From positions 10,356,308-10,420,307 of the forward strand of contig BSYO01000020.1 in the NCBI GenBank assembly GCA_033239525.1: DNA of 64,000 bases, in the 5' to 3' direction. This document shows positions 45,906-58,208 of this stretch, in pieces; position 1 is the stretch's first letter; every line of letters begins with the position of its first letter. Under the pieces are notes generated by a model. It ran no database searches, was not told the origin of the DNA, and worked only from the letters and a program-made list of their open reading frames with translations. This DNA is from Nepenthes gracilis (Eukaryota > Streptophyta > Magnoliopsida > Caryophyllales > Nepenthaceae). Both the position numbers and the translations under genes were made by a program.

Positions 45906-47222
45906 ATATTCGAGGGACATGCGGGAGGTCCTGAACGCTCCTAGCATAGAAAAACAGGAGGCCATGCAGATTTCCGAGACGAAAAACTGGATGACTCCTT
46001 ACCTTAAATACTTGGCCGACGGATCACTTCCAGAGGACACTGAAAAGGCCAAGCAAATCAAAAAGACAGCTGGTTGGTACACGGTAGTTGATGGGCGGCT
46101 GTATCGCTGCGGATACTCAACTCCGTATCTTCGCTGTCTATCTCCTGAGGAGGCAGACTACGCGCTGGGCGAAGTTTACCTCGGGATCTGCGGATCGCAT
46201 GTAGGCGGGAAGAACCTAGCCTTCAAAATCATGCGGCAGGGCTACTACTGGCCCTCAATGAAAAAGGACGCGCTAGAATTTGTTAAGAAATGCGAGGGCT
46301 GCCAGCTTCATGGCAACCTCCATCACCAGCCGTCCGCTGACTTAAAGTCTCTTCAGGCCCCGTGGCCCTTCGCGCAATGGGGGTTCGACATTCTCGACCC
46401 ATTTCCCATTGCCACGGGACAAAGGAAGTTCATCATAGCGGGCATCGACTACTTCACTAAGTGGGTTGAGGCTGCCCTGCTTGCAAAGATCACAGAACAC
46501 AACGCTATGGAGTTCCTTCGCCAGAGCATTGTCTGCAGATTTGGCATCCCAGAGGTCGTAGTGACCGACAACGGGACCCAATTTTTGGGGAAACGCTTCA
46601 TCAAGTATTGCACCAGCCTTGGAATCAAGTTAGTCCACACTTCGGTAGCATACCCCCAGGCCAACGGACAGGTGGAGGTCACGAACCGTACGCTACTCCA
46701 CGGGTTAAAAACTAAGTTGGAGGACGCTGGGGGCTCCTGGGCTGACGAGCTCCCATCCGTCCTCTGGTCCTATCGTACAACCCCAAAGGAATCAACGCGA
46801 GAGACGCCCTTCAGCCTATGTTACGGGACTGAAGCGGTAATACCTGTCGAAATCGGTCTCCCAAGCTAAGGGTGGAGTCCTTCGACCTACAGACCAACTC
46901 CCAGAAAATCAGGGAGCATTTGGACTTGCTAGAGGAAGCCCGCGACGCCGCCAGAGTACGGACAGCAGCGTACCAACACCGAGTTGCCCGATACTACAAT
47001 AAAAAGATCAAATCCCGGCAATTCGACGTTGGGGACTTAGTCCTACGTGGAATCGAGGCCACAGGCAAGCTGGCCGGCCGAAACAAGCTCTCTCCCAACA
47101 GGGAGGGACCTTTCATCGTCTCCGCCGTCCTGCGCAATGGAGCATACAAACTCCGGAACCAGGACGGAAAGTTGGTCCCACGAACGTGGAACGCAGCCCA
47201 CCTGAAGCGCTACTTCCAATAG
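45906..47222 (+). pseudogene. B integrase with GPY/F tail, one frameshift
   Basis: Zinc-binding part: VYLGICGSHVGGKNLAFKIM, WPSMKKDALEFVKKCEGCQLH. Core: WGFDILDPFPI (Asp), VTDNGTQFLGKRF (Asp), NGQVEVTNRTLLHGL (Glu), LWSYRTTPKESTRETPFSLCYGTEAVIPVEIG. The frame stops at 46869 because one base is missing in 'agctaagg'; the next frame (46872-47222) continues VESFDLQTNSQKIREHL, YYNKKIKSRQFDVGDLVLR and the GPY/F segment GPFIVSAVLRNGAYKLRNQDGKLVPRTWNAAHLKRYFQ to the natural stop. No chromodomain, as expected for Tat. Confidence 0.9.
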
Positions 47223-47394
47223 GGAACCCAGGTACGTCCTCACACGATCCTGTGCATTCATTCGTGTGCTTGTTTTCGTTTTGAAAAAATAAGAGTTTAC
47301 TTAGCATGTAGAATTCTAGGGCCTATGAACTGCGTTTGCTTTGCAGGTATCCATCCGACCTAGACTGCCCCTAAGTCGGGAGGGTCTTCACCCT
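47223..47394 (+). other. B 3'UTR start
   Basis: Noncoding bridge between integrase and the tandem array. Confidence 0.6.
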
Positions 47395-47665
47395 CTCGTT
47401 AAACTCTAGTCATCTAGGTGGCCCAAAAAGTGGTCTGAAACCCTGGTCATCCAGGTGGCCCATAAGCGGTCTTAAACCCTAGTCATCTAGGTGGCCCATG
47501 AGCGGTCTGAAACCCTGGTCATCCAGGTGGCCCATGAGCGGTCTTAAACCTTGGTCATCCAAGTGGCCCATGAGCGGTCTGAAACCTCGGTCATCCGAGC
47601 GGCCCAATAGCGGTCGTACTAAACCTTGGTCATCCAAGTGGCCCATAGCGGTCTAAAAACCTTAG
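47395..47665 (+). repeat. 36-bp tandem array in the B 3'UTR
   Basis: Seven units with GTCATC at 47409, 47446, 47482, 47518, 47554, 47590 and 47629 (spacing 36-39). Unit core: 'aaaccctggtcatccaggtggcccatgagcggtct', written here in two parts in spirit: ACCCTGGTCATCCAGG then TGGCCCATGAGCGGTCT. Within each unit CCTGG-TCAT-CCAGG forms a small inverted repeat, and compensating changes keep it paired (CTAGTCATCTAG, CTTGGTCATCCAAG, CTCGGTCATCCGAG). Confidence 0.9.
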
Positions 47666-47754
47666 GGGGCAAGAATGGCACACGCGACGACCTCCTTTCG
47701 GGGAGCAGCAACGTCAGTCAACGACGGTCGAAGGGAGAAACATTTCTTCTTCAA

Positions 47755-48060
47755 CATTGGCAGCCCAAGTCTTCACTTGAACGGCGCCGCCAGGCTGGTT
47801 CTTACAACCGCCTGCCTGACTTAAGGATCTCACTCCTTAAGCAGCCGGCCAACCAAGTTGGCAACCCCACGCACCAACCTTCTCCGTGAAAGGGCAGCGT
47901 GGTTAAACAATAAACGAGAAGCGTTCCTTCTCTAACACTGACTGCCCAAGTTCTCGCTTGGACAGCACCGCAAGGTTGGTTAATGCAACCACCTGCCAAG
48001 CCTGGGGGCTCAGCTCCTTAGGCAACCGAGTAACGGTCGCCAGCCAACCAGGTTGGCCGC
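47755..48060 (+). repeat. Two diverged ~180-bp repeats in the B 3'UTR
   Basis: 47755-47870 and 47935-48060 share, in order, 'gcccaagt...cttg', 'gcaccgc..ggttggtt', 'caaccacctgcc', 'ctccttag', 'gccaaccaggttgg'. They are old copies. Confidence 0.6.
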
Positions 48061-48297
48061 CCGATAAACAAACACAAAGCAATAAAAGGCAAGGGACACT
48101 TAGCTGAAATAGAATTTTCATTTCATTAAGTGTGCAACAACTTACATACTGTCAAAAAAAAAAAAAACAAAAGGGAGTACAAAAAGCTACAAGGTTGGCG
48201 GACTACTACGGGTCGCCGAGGGCTCTCTGCAGGTCTTCTTTTGCGTTGCGGCTGGCAGTTTCTTTGGTTGATAAACTCCTTTGGAAAGTCGGATCAA

Positions 48298-49972
48298 TCA
48301 ACCGCGCAACACGGCGCCCAATGTTGAGCCCGTCCAACGGTAGGAGGCGTGTAGTGCGCCGCCAACCTCATGGAGGGTCATCGGAGTACCCAGCTCGCTT
48401 TCTGCGGTGGCAGCTCGATCTGCGAGGCGTTTGATGCTCGTTTTATTTCGATCATCCTCCTCCTTTAAACGAGCAACCTCCGCCTTCAGATCGGCCACCA
48501 CCGCCTTCAGTTCCGCATTCTCTGCCTCATAACAGCTTCAAGAGCAGCTGTCTGCTTGCGGAACTCCCCTCCTGAGGCGACCAGCTTGGCATCCAGCCAG
48601 GCTATTTCTGCCTCCTTCTCAGCTAGTGCCTCGTCCCGCTGCACCATTGCCTTAAGAAGTGTAGAGGCATCCTTTAACGGTTGCACAAACGGCAACAAAC
48701 AGAAGACCGGTTAGAGACCTCGAAGGGACGAAGTACGGGGAATCGATAGCCAAGAACCATACCTCCAAAAATGTCCTCGTGGGTCCCTTAGGCCGGGCCC
48801 CAGGACCAGGCTCAGGTGGCGAAGGACCAGGAGCATCCACTCGTGCCGAACACGCCGCTGCCTCATCTAGAATGCTCTCCAAGAGCTCATCATCCTCAAC
48901 AGTAGCGGCGGGCTCTTCTCTTGCAGCCTCTGGAGTAGATGCCACGGGCTCCTCCCTGGCCGCCTCCGGAGCAACTGCTAAAGAATCGAGCCCCACGACT
49001 GGCTCCGCGGCAGAAGTCAGCACAACGCCTCGTGAGTTGGCTCCTCAGGAGGTCCCACCAATTCGGCGCCTGGAGCCACCTTTGCCGCAGGTTGAGCCAG
49101 GACCACACCTCCGGCCTCCACCGGCCAATCTTGATGGATTTCTCCACTCCGGAAGTGCTGCCGGATCCGCCACAGATCCCAGCCGCCACAAGGTCGATCT
49201 GCGATGGGGACGATGAGGACGTAGAGGTAGCCCTCTCAACGGCTTCCTCCGAGGACCATGAACGGATGATCACACCCTTAGAGTCCTCGGGCCTTGGCAT
49301 CTTAATCAGAGGCCGCGGCTTCTGAACTGGAGACGGCGGCCCCCAGTTAACTTTCTTAGACTCTATTCGGGAGACCAAAAAATCCCGTTTAAAGTCGTCA
49401 GGATTCTTCTTTATCTTATCCAGCAGCCACTCATAAGCAGACGAATCCGTAAGAGACGGCGTCCCAAAGTAAACCTCCGGAATCGTGCCCCAACTTTTGG
49501 CAAGCGGCCACTTCTCCGACACTTTCACGAAGAAGAACCGGTTTTTCCAGTTCTTCAACGAATCATGGATGGCCGAGCTAATTTTTATTCCGGCGCGAGG
49601 AGTGAGCGATATCCACTCTCCGCCCTGAATTACTTTAAATACAACCCTAACGCCCGTCATCCTAAATTTTTTGCCGAACTTTCGAGCAAAAATACACAAG
49701 GTGCAGAGATACCTTACTGCGTTGGCATGAAGTTGGGCGATGGGAACTCGCAGAGCCTTCATGATCGCTTCGAATTCCTCCGGCAAAGGCAAGCGAAGGC
49801 CGCTCCTCAGGTGAGCCTCGTAAACGGTAATGTAGCCCTCCGGTGGAGAAAAGGCTTTGTCATCGGCGCTTGGAACCTTCCAAGCCATCTCTTTAGGGAT
49901 GTTATATTCGACACACAAAAGCCTTGATATCGTCCTCTCTCAAGTCAGACGAGAAATCCGCCACCGAAGCCA
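48298..49972 (-). pseudogene. B antisense ORF with transposase-like N-terminal domain and intron
   Basis: Runs against gag-pol. Start ATG at 49972 (MASVADFSSDLREDD); one extra base near 49918 shifts to CVEYNIPKEMAWKVPSADDKAF, PPEGYITVYEAHLRSGLRLPLPEEFEAIMKAL, HANAVRYLCTLCIFARKF, SSAIHDSLKNWKNRFFFV, SAYEWLLDKIKKNPDDF. This matches the plant domain annotated as 'putative gypsy-type transposase'. A second shift near 49000 leads to repeated EAAREEP units and TRTFLE. Then a 91-base intron (48672-48762), then a Lys/Glu-rich coiled coil (DASTLLKAMVQRDEALAEKEAEI; VADLKAEVARLKEEDDRNK) with a shift near 48533, stop at 48298. Function unknown. Confidence 0.8.
48672..48762 (-). other. Predicted intron of the B antisense ORF
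   Basis: Donor TTGGAG|GTATGG at 48762, acceptor CCGTTAAAG|GAT at 48672, phase 0, 91 bases (not a multiple of three). It interrupts the frame after Phe-Leu-Glu exactly as the A intron does. Confidence 0.7.
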
Positions 49973-50550
49973 TGATCGGAAAAGGTTCTAGGGTTTCTTC
50001 AAAGGTTTGTCTGCGAAGTGGAAATGAGGAAGACGAAGGAGGCATAACCGATTTCAAAAAAAAAACAGAAGGAAAACTTAAGTGCCAAGCTTGCAAAGGA
50101 CGCCGTCAGAATTGCCACGCGTCACCTCCTCATTTGACCCAGCCAAACGACGGGACACTCGCACGAAAACCCCTCATTAATGGCACCGTCAGAATTGCCA
50201 CGTGTCGCCACTCCACTTGGCCCTGCCAAAGGACGGATCTCTGGCGTATTAATTACCCGGATCTCCTTCCAACCAAAGGAGGACACGTGCCACTGCACGG
50301 CAATCCGGCCGGAAGTCGGCGTAAATCATTCCCGTAATTGGCAAGGGCGGTCAACAATTGCGGAACTCCGAATTGGCGGGGCCAGACGGTCAACAGTGCA
50401 GTACTCGGAATTGGCCAAAACGGTCAACGATTCCGGTCAAGCCTTCCTTCACGTTTTTTGTAAGTTTCCACAGGATTCTCAAAGTAAGGAAAACGTCCCA
50501 TCATGAACATACTGGAGGCCAGAAATTTGACCACCAGCATGAGGGGCTAG
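49973..50550. promoter_or_regulatory. Region upstream of the B antisense ORF with GGTCAAC repeats, then purine tract
   Basis: GGTCAAC occurs at about 50348, 50390 and 50430 (TTGACC on the minus strand), spaced about 40 bases, upstream of the antisense start. A polypurine tract with CATGAGGGGCTAG ends at 50550 before LTR2. No clear TATA box seen. Confidence 0.4.
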
Positions 50551-51894
50551 TGATGGGTACACCAATAACGGGCTGGCCCAAAGAAAGGTCAACGGAAAAC
50601 CATTAAGCCCAGGCAACGTTTCTAACGGCCCAGTAAGAAGATGGGCCCAGGAACTGAGAGGCCCAAGGACGGTCAACATTGGCGTTGACCGTCCAGACGG
50701 CCAGCTTGCTCATAAACGGTCAACTTGGCGTTGACCAGTTTGTTGGGCCTTCAGAAGCTTTGCAACACTAATGGGCCTATCCCATTCAGGCCCACAGCCC
50801 ATCAGTTGGCCGCCCGCCGCTCTCTTCATTCTCCACGGCGACCCAACAAGGCGACGGTCAACAGGGGCGTTGGCCGTCTGCTCCTACATCCCCCAGGCCC
50901 AAACGAGGCCCTTCTGATAATGGGCTCGAGTCGCTCGGGCCCATAGCCCAAATGGAGTCAACGACGGACGCCTTTCATGAGGGCGGCCAACACTCACGCA
51001 GACTGTCAACCCCGGGCGTTGACCATTCGCTCTCTGCGCATTGGGCCCCGAAAAGCTTTCTAACAGTAACGGGCCTGACCCGTTTAGGCCCATCAGTCAT
51101 AAAAAGGCCAGCCATGATCTTCCAAGGATATTCCACGATCTCAAAGGGAATATCAGCAAGATTGGCACCCTTCAAATAAGGAAGGCGCCAGATCCTTCCA
51201 ACTCCTTGCCAGCCAAGGAACCTCAACGGTAAGGAAGGAAGTTAACTTGGAAAGTGGTTGACTACCTTAGAAGGAAACAATCCACCACAATTGGGCAACA
51301 GGCATCAGCCTCCAGAAGGAAGGCCGGCCACAGATCACAATGGAGATGATTCCTTCCAAAGAAGGAAGATCACCATCTTTGCCATAAAAGAGGTCCTGGA
51401 TCCAGCATCCGGGGCACGCTCTTTTGGATACTCACATTGACGCCTTGATTCATACCCTGACTCACGCTCTCTGAGACTCTCTCTCTTCAAGCTAAGACAG
51501 AGACAAAAAACCCTAAGTGTTCTGAGGAACGGGCTCTGGTTCCCAGCAGCCAAACTCTCAAGCACACTCCAATTCCAAGGCAACGAACGGGTCCTTACGC
51601 ACGTTCTCTGCCTTCCCACCATCCAGATACGAGAAAGGATTTGCACCTTTCTGACATCTGGAGCAGACACTCCATTCCCTTCTCCTATTACTCTCAATCT
51701 CTTTCAGTTCCTTCCATTGAAGGCTGTTTACTGACTTGAGCGTCGGAGTGTTATCGGTGGGATTACATCCCGCCGTTAACGCTGACCTCTCGTTTGCTTT
51801 AGTGGTGTGCAGGATTCGTACTCGGTGAACGGAGCCGGTTCAAACCACCCAGAAGAATCTGAATCTGTTCGAAGTCGGATCCAGGTACGCATCG
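50551..51894 (+). repeat. B 3' LTR
   Basis: 1,344 bp, TGATGGGTACACC...GTACGCATCG; the last base differs from the CATCA end of the 5' LTR. Followed by aactt (51895-51899). Most of 51000-51720 is almost identical to 40840-41560. Confidence 0.92.
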
Positions 51895-54093
51895 AACTTA
51901 ATAAAGTTAAATCCACATAGGATTTCATCGAATAACCATCCGGATAAAATAAATACGACCTACTCTACAATTATCGTAAGGGAGGTAACAATCCAACCAA
52001 AATTAGGATCAAACATAACATAATGTCCTAACCATTTTCAAAATATAATTATAAGCCTATATCTGGCCAATTTATTATCCAATCATATCAAATACCAATT
52101 TAATCTATACTACTGAAATTAAAAATCACAAAATCCGACAAATAGCTAACAGATCACATCCTAACTCCAGCATACGTCTGAATTTTCTACTTTAAAGGGA
52201 TAAAATAGGAAAATTGGGCCTAATACTCAACAAGTATCATATTTTAAATAAAAGGGGTCCAATAAATCAGAGGGAATGTCAAATTGATAAAAAAAAATCC
52301 ATTCAAATGACATGATAAATCCAATACAAAATCCAAGATTCAAAATCCAAAATCTAATGGTAGTCTCATATTCTAAATCAAATATCCAAATTCAAAATAA
52401 ATATCCAAATTATAAAACAGTCTTCATCAGGACGTACATATATATAAACAAAATATAAGTGGTCTGGACAAATTTCAATAGGCAATTCGCCAATTCTAAT
52501 GTATAATCCAAGTCCAAGTCCAAGTCTAAATCTAAGATCCAATCAGCTTGTGATTTCAGGTAGAATCTAATAGTCAGATGATCTAATAGTATGCGCAAAG
52601 TTGAAGCAGTATACGACAGATATTCTAAAAGTTTGAATCAAAACATATAATCTAAAATCATTTGTAAGAGGCATACCAAGGCCCAACTAAGGGCAAAATC
52701 GACGAATTTTAAATCCAAGTTCAAGATCAAAATCCAAATCGAAGTCCAATACAAAATAAATGCATAAACACAAATCATATATCAAATTTGGGTTCTGATT
52801 ATTTAAAAATTAGTTTGAGGAAGAGTTACACATGATCCTGATAACCTTAGGCAAAATCAAATGCATATTAAATCAGCAAGTATGGCCACCTATGTACTTT
52901 ATACCCATGAGTAAGGTTGCTCACTATTATTCGCCACCCGTGGCTTTGGATGCAATTCTCAGGTTTGTCAGATATATTCGGACGTCTAAATATATTATAA
53001 GGTCAAATCAAATTGTTCAAATGGAAAGGGTCGCTACTTCAAATATTTCCTATCGACGAAAAAGGATTTCCAAATAACAAATATCTCCCAATCAGGAGCT
53101 AGCCAGAAAATTCAATAATCCAAATCCAAATGTAGTAACCATAACCCGACACGTGCATATAACTGCACGGTCTATACAAAGTTTTATACTTATTTTTATA
53201 CAAATATACTGATATAAAAATATACAATATCCAACAAATTATTTGAGCTTTTAGAAAAATATTAAAATTTTCAAAATCATAAAATATAGTCCAATCACCC
53301 CCAAAGCATCTAATGAACTACACATACATATCTAAAATAAATAATTTAAGTGTATAAAAATACATACATGTTAGTAAAAATTTCATGTAATATCCAAAAA
53401 AATTTTAGATGCTAAATCAGACCAAAGAGGTGGTTTATAGATAATTGCCTTGACATCATACTTCGTAAATTTGAAGAAAAGATGTCTCGAAGTGAGTGAA
53501 CGACACCCTTCTCTCTCCTACGGTGAGTGCCGCCTCTCTCTCTCTTCGTGCTTCTTCCTCTCTGTTTTTTTCCATGGTCTCCTGCACCAGCAACGGTTCC
53601 GACACGAACAACAGTGGCGAACACGGGGGCATTGAACCCGATGACGGCATGGCACGGATGACGGTGCATGCGAGCCGTCGTTCCTCCTCTCTCCTTCGAC
53701 CGCGAGCCGCCTCCACCAAAATCACAATTTTAACCCATTTTCCTCAAAATCCACACAAGCAAACAAAGATTCAACATAAATGAAAATAATGGAAGGATTT
53801 ACTTGCCTTTATTTTATCGATTTCTTCCGATAACGGCGACGAACGGACGGTGGCCGTCCAGCTTCAGCTTCAGTTCGAGAATCCGTCTTCTACAAACACC
53901 GGTGGACAAAATGGAGGATAACACCACCACGAAGAAGGCTTCGCCGACTTCCATTTTTTGCATTGGCAACTCCGGCGACGGCGGCTGTGAGGCTCGCACC
54001 GGTCTCCCTCTCTCTCCTCTCTTCTCCCCCATTTTCTTTCTCTCTCCCCAAAACCTTTTTTCGATTCTATTTTTGTTTTTTTGTTTGTTTTTA

Positions 54094-54137
<44 letters not shown>

Positions 54138-54333
54138 GTTATTTTAAATTTTATTTTATTCCAAACTTCAAACCGACACTTGGGCAATAATACGGGCATA
54201 CCTTGGACGCCAACTCGATTGATCCAAATATCATTCCAAATTTTATAATTTTAAACTAATTTTTACTATCCCCAAATTACCAAAAATCATAATTAATATT
54301 AAACTAATCCAAATAAAAATCTGGGATATTATA
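51895..54333 (-). repeat. C 3' LTR, main part
   Basis: Continues 40251-40384 after B. Aligns with 58341-60744 along its length, for instance 'aaataaataagcg...', 'tatggccacc..tgtactttata', 'gaaaggatttacttgcc' and the TTA tract. It ends GGGATATTATA, before a pyrimidine run that is the minus-strand purine tract. Confidence 0.85.
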
Positions 54334-57300
54334 TTCTTCCCTCCTTATAAAAATTTCATCCTCGAAATTTACGCATCTCGATCTTAACCTCAATTATTAT
54401 ATAATGAAGACATTCTTCCCAACTTTATTTTCGATCTTCTCAATAATTTTTTTGATCAAATAATTTATCTAAATATGATCCTCAACAAATAGGGACATTC
54501 TCTCGGACTTGTCCTCAGGATCCCTTAACGATTCCTCAATGAGAAGATCTCTCTAAAGCATAATGGTTTATGAAAACAACTTATTCTTGTACACCAGATC
54601 CTTCATATCCCAAAATCGAGATCACAACTTTAACCCAAAACACTTCTCGTCGATAAAAAACGACTTTAACCCAAACACATGCGAAAGATTATTCGTATAA
54701 AATATATCATATCAATCCATCAAATTTAGAAGAAAGGCCAACCTATAGGCCACCTCTCTAATCTGGTGAAAACTTCAATTGTCTCAATAAACATCTACTT
54801 CAAATTGTCCTTTGACTCCAAAATTCAAAAATCTTCTCTTCAAGAAACTTCTAGAAACGTAAGAATATTCTTTTTGAACCTCCAATCAAATTGTAAATCC
54901 GATCTCCTATTTGAATCTCAAACCAAATCTTGTGACAGACAGCCACGAGACTATATGCTTCTACTGCGTCACTCTCATCAATCATTAGTCTCAAATCAAA
55001 TCAAAAGTCTCAAAGTATGAATACCTTACAATCTTCTCATCTCAAAAATATACTAATGACCAATCTCGAGAATGATATCTTGATAGACAAACAATAGGCC
55101 GACTTCATCAGCTTGTCCATTATCAGCTAGCTTAATCTTATCTAATGAGCATTAAGTCCTTTGCTACTTAAGGTAGACCCAAAATAAAATCTCGGACGCT
55201 TCTTCTCGCTTCTTCCTTTAGGCATGAGACTTATCTTATCACGGCTCGTGATCAAACCGCCATTGAACTCTCTCCCCACTCTGCTATGTGGAGAGTCTTC
55301 AATATTCCTGTCAAACTTGGACAACTCTAACTTAATCACTACTACAGATGACCTCATTTGCTCCCGAGCTTTCATCCAATCAGTTTTCAAGCTCTCATCC
55401 AATCAGGCAAAACTCAATTAAGAGAATTCTTGAAAACAAGCATTCTTTAAAACGTGCAATGGAAAACACTTGGTGCAGAATGCTGAAGATTGCTTGCTCG
55501 ATCTCTTCCAACTTTAAGACGACTCGTCCAAAAAGAATATTACCATTGATCTTCATAAAAGCTTTTCCCACAAATAGAAGCTTCGTTCAAAATTCAATCC
55601 TGACGGCAAAGAGAGGAAATCCCTCTGGCCCAATATTCATTCTAGCATCCTAGCCATGGCATTTTCACGCAAAATCTTCCAGATTATGCCGCATCCCAAA
55701 CTTGTCTTAGATAAGGCACCCGATACGCAGAATCCAAATATATCCAAATCTTTCTTAAGAGCAACATTGAATGCTGCCAATCCTTCTGATCCATCAGGGA
55801 TCGAATAAAATCGACGTTGATGATAATCCATTCTTCAATTATTGAAAATTTTCTCACAAGCATCACTTCAGAGCTTCTATTCCAAGGGCGCCATCAACAA
55901 TGCAATCCTTGAGAAATATTCAATGAATCTCCCATCAAGACCAACTGGACCGAAGAAACTCAGTACTCCCGCGACTATAGCCGGTCTTTTCCAATTTAAC
56001 AATGTAGCCATCTTCTTCAGAATCCCAAATGTCATCTTAAGAACCAGCATGACCCAAGATGATGCCTTCTTAGAATCTATAATAGACTTTCCAATTGAAT
56101 CTTATACTTCTTAAAATTCTTCAAACGAATTAGAACATCAATAATAAAACTACCATAAATAAAACCATCATAGTTGATTCAAACACGATCAGAAATCCAA
56201 TCGATAATATCCATAAAAATGCTAAAAATATTGGATAACCCAAAAGTACCATCGAGACTTCGCAGTGGCCACACTTTGACCTGAGAGCTCTTCTATGCAT
56301 ATCCTCCTATTTAATTCTCAACCAATGATATATCGAACACAACTCGATCTTAATGAAAATCCAAATTTTTCGGAATGGATCAAACAAATCACTGATCCTT
56401 TAGAGCTGATACATATTTAATTCCCAAATAATCCAAGTATAGATCCATCAATCTATCTTTCTTCACTAGAGAACACTAAAGCACCCCACACTAAGACACT
56501 TGGCCAAACAAAACATTTTACAAACAAATTCTGCAATTGCTGCTTCAATTCTTCAACTCAGACAGGATTACCCTATACGAAACCTTCGAAATAGGCACAA
56601 ATTCGAGTACAACATCGAAAACAAATTTGATCTTCTGATGTGATAACAATGCAGACCGAACATTTGAAAAAATATCTTTAAACTCACAATTGACCAAAAT
56701 ATCTTCAATGGTCACAAAATAACTCCTGAATGTGACCATATAAGTCAGATAAAATCGGCACCTATCTCTCAACAGATGAGTCGTTTACAACACTAAGATC
56801 AACCCTGAAACCTTCTTACTGATTCTTCCTTAGAACTCAGAGAATTCATATATTGAATGTAAAATGGAACAGATTTGCCGAAATAGTCTTCCATGACTAA
56901 AGATCTAAATCTAACTTCATAAACTGCATATGCAAAATGCTCTCCTAGAACCATCTAGAACCATTTGACTCCTATCTGAACATCTGAAATCCAGACACCT
57001 AAGATTCGAACAATCCATTGACAAATGGCATATCTGGCTATAATTTGAAGCAAACTCTATTTCTGATGAAGTAAACTCGTCTCACGTACTTCTTCCCGCT
57101 AAACTTGCAGGCTAATCTTGCAACCTCGAACTTCAAGGAGGAAGACTTTGTTTCATCTGACTTTCCTTTAGCTTGCCTTTTGGAGGATAAATAAATGCAT
57201 CATTCGAGCTCTGATTCCAATACTTGGATTTCTTCTAGAAGCGCTTCTCTCGAAATTGCTCTTACTCAATCAACAACGCTTGGTTCAACTATTCGCCATG

Positions 57301-58208
57301 CGTCAAGAGTCGGAACGGTATCGACTTTTTCCAAATTGAATCTTGAAGTCTTCTGCTACTATCATACTTAAACAAATCTTTCAAAGTATTCAACATCTTC
57401 CCGAGCATTGCTTCAGAAGTCGAATCCCGAGCTCTTTGTCCATAATTCTTCAATGATGAATAAATTACGGAGATAATTTTCCACCCGATCATGGCAATAA
57501 GTGGAAATGAGCAATCCTTGAATCTTCGTCTTACTTCTGCCATAGCTTCAAACATCTACACAATTAGCATTTTCGTTGCTAAAAAAATCAGACTTGCACT
57601 TCATTGTTCTATCTTCTGGCAGAGCTTGGGCACCGTTAACTCCACAGCTTCTCTTGTGAAGAGAAACGAGTTGGCTTGACTTGAGCTTCATCCTTATTTG
57701 CAACTTTCAATCTTGAAGAATCTTCATTTCTTCAATCCAACACAACGATCACTTCTCGCTTGCATTTACTCGACCAAAACCTCATTCTACTCCACGAGAT
57801 TTCAGATCGATTCACTTTGTCACCTACCATTCTGCCGATCAAAATCTTCATCTACACCACGAGATTTCAGACCGGCACTATCCAAGGTTGCTACTTCAAA
57901 AAAAAAATCACAAATCCTGATAAAATCTTCACATATATATAGAAACTGAAATAAAATTTTAATTCAACTGTTATATCAAACTATATATTATGTCACTCGC
58001 GTGACTCATCATAATCGGATGATCATCCTTCCAATCCAAACCCAAACATCTACAACTCGACCTTTTGATTTAAACCCAACTCTCCACAGCTAGAATTTTT
58101 TATTATCAATCAAAGATAGTACTTATCATACCCAAATATTTAGCTAATTATTTATCTAAAATGACCAAAAGTACCTCTCCTTATGACTTTTATCCCTGAT
58201 ACTATTTT
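54334..58208 (-). pseudogene. C interior: traces of gag, RT, RNase H and integrase
   Basis: All frames are short. Recognisable pieces, in minus sense order: gag-like 57289-57555 (FEAMAEVRRRFKDCSF region, weak); protease-RT entry 56545-56772 (VNCEFKDIFSNVRSALLSHQKIKFVFDVVLEFVPISKVSYRV, parallel to CQFEDVFLIS...PISKTPYHM of H); RT start near 56460 (WGALVFSS); RNase H near 55800 (PDGSEG); integrase near 55090 (IMDKLMKSAYCLSIKISFS, parallel to VDQLTKLAHFLAIR). The order fits Ty3/gypsy. This is the most decayed element of the nest. Confidence 0.65.
58193..58204 (-). other. C primer binding site, decayed
   Basis: Minus strand TAGTATCAGGGA matches the initiator-Met primer site at 9 of 12 bases and lies beside the LTR edge. 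Confidence 0.5.

Larger units (their letters stand above)
40385..51894 (+). mobile_element. Element B: Tat-lineage Ty3/gypsy retrotransposon, nearly complete
   Basis: 11,510 bp with two closely similar LTRs, primer site, gag, protease, RT, RNase H, second RNase H, integrase with GPY/F tail, 3'UTR with tandem array, antisense ORF, purine tract. Target duplication aactt at 40380-40384 and 51895-51899. The archaeal-type second RNase H and the antisense ORF are Tat-lineage traits. Frameshifts and stops are few, making this the youngest insertion in the nest, but it cannot produce a full polyprotein. Confidence 0.92.

Noticed and set aside
47395..47665. Array of 36-39-bp repeats resembling CRISPR
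   Set aside because: Units are contiguous with no unique spacers, in a plant retrotransposon 3'UTR.
48779..49325. Two + strand frames of 128-145 codons
   Set aside because: Shadows of the B antisense ORF, Ser/Ala/Pro-rich, without features of their own.
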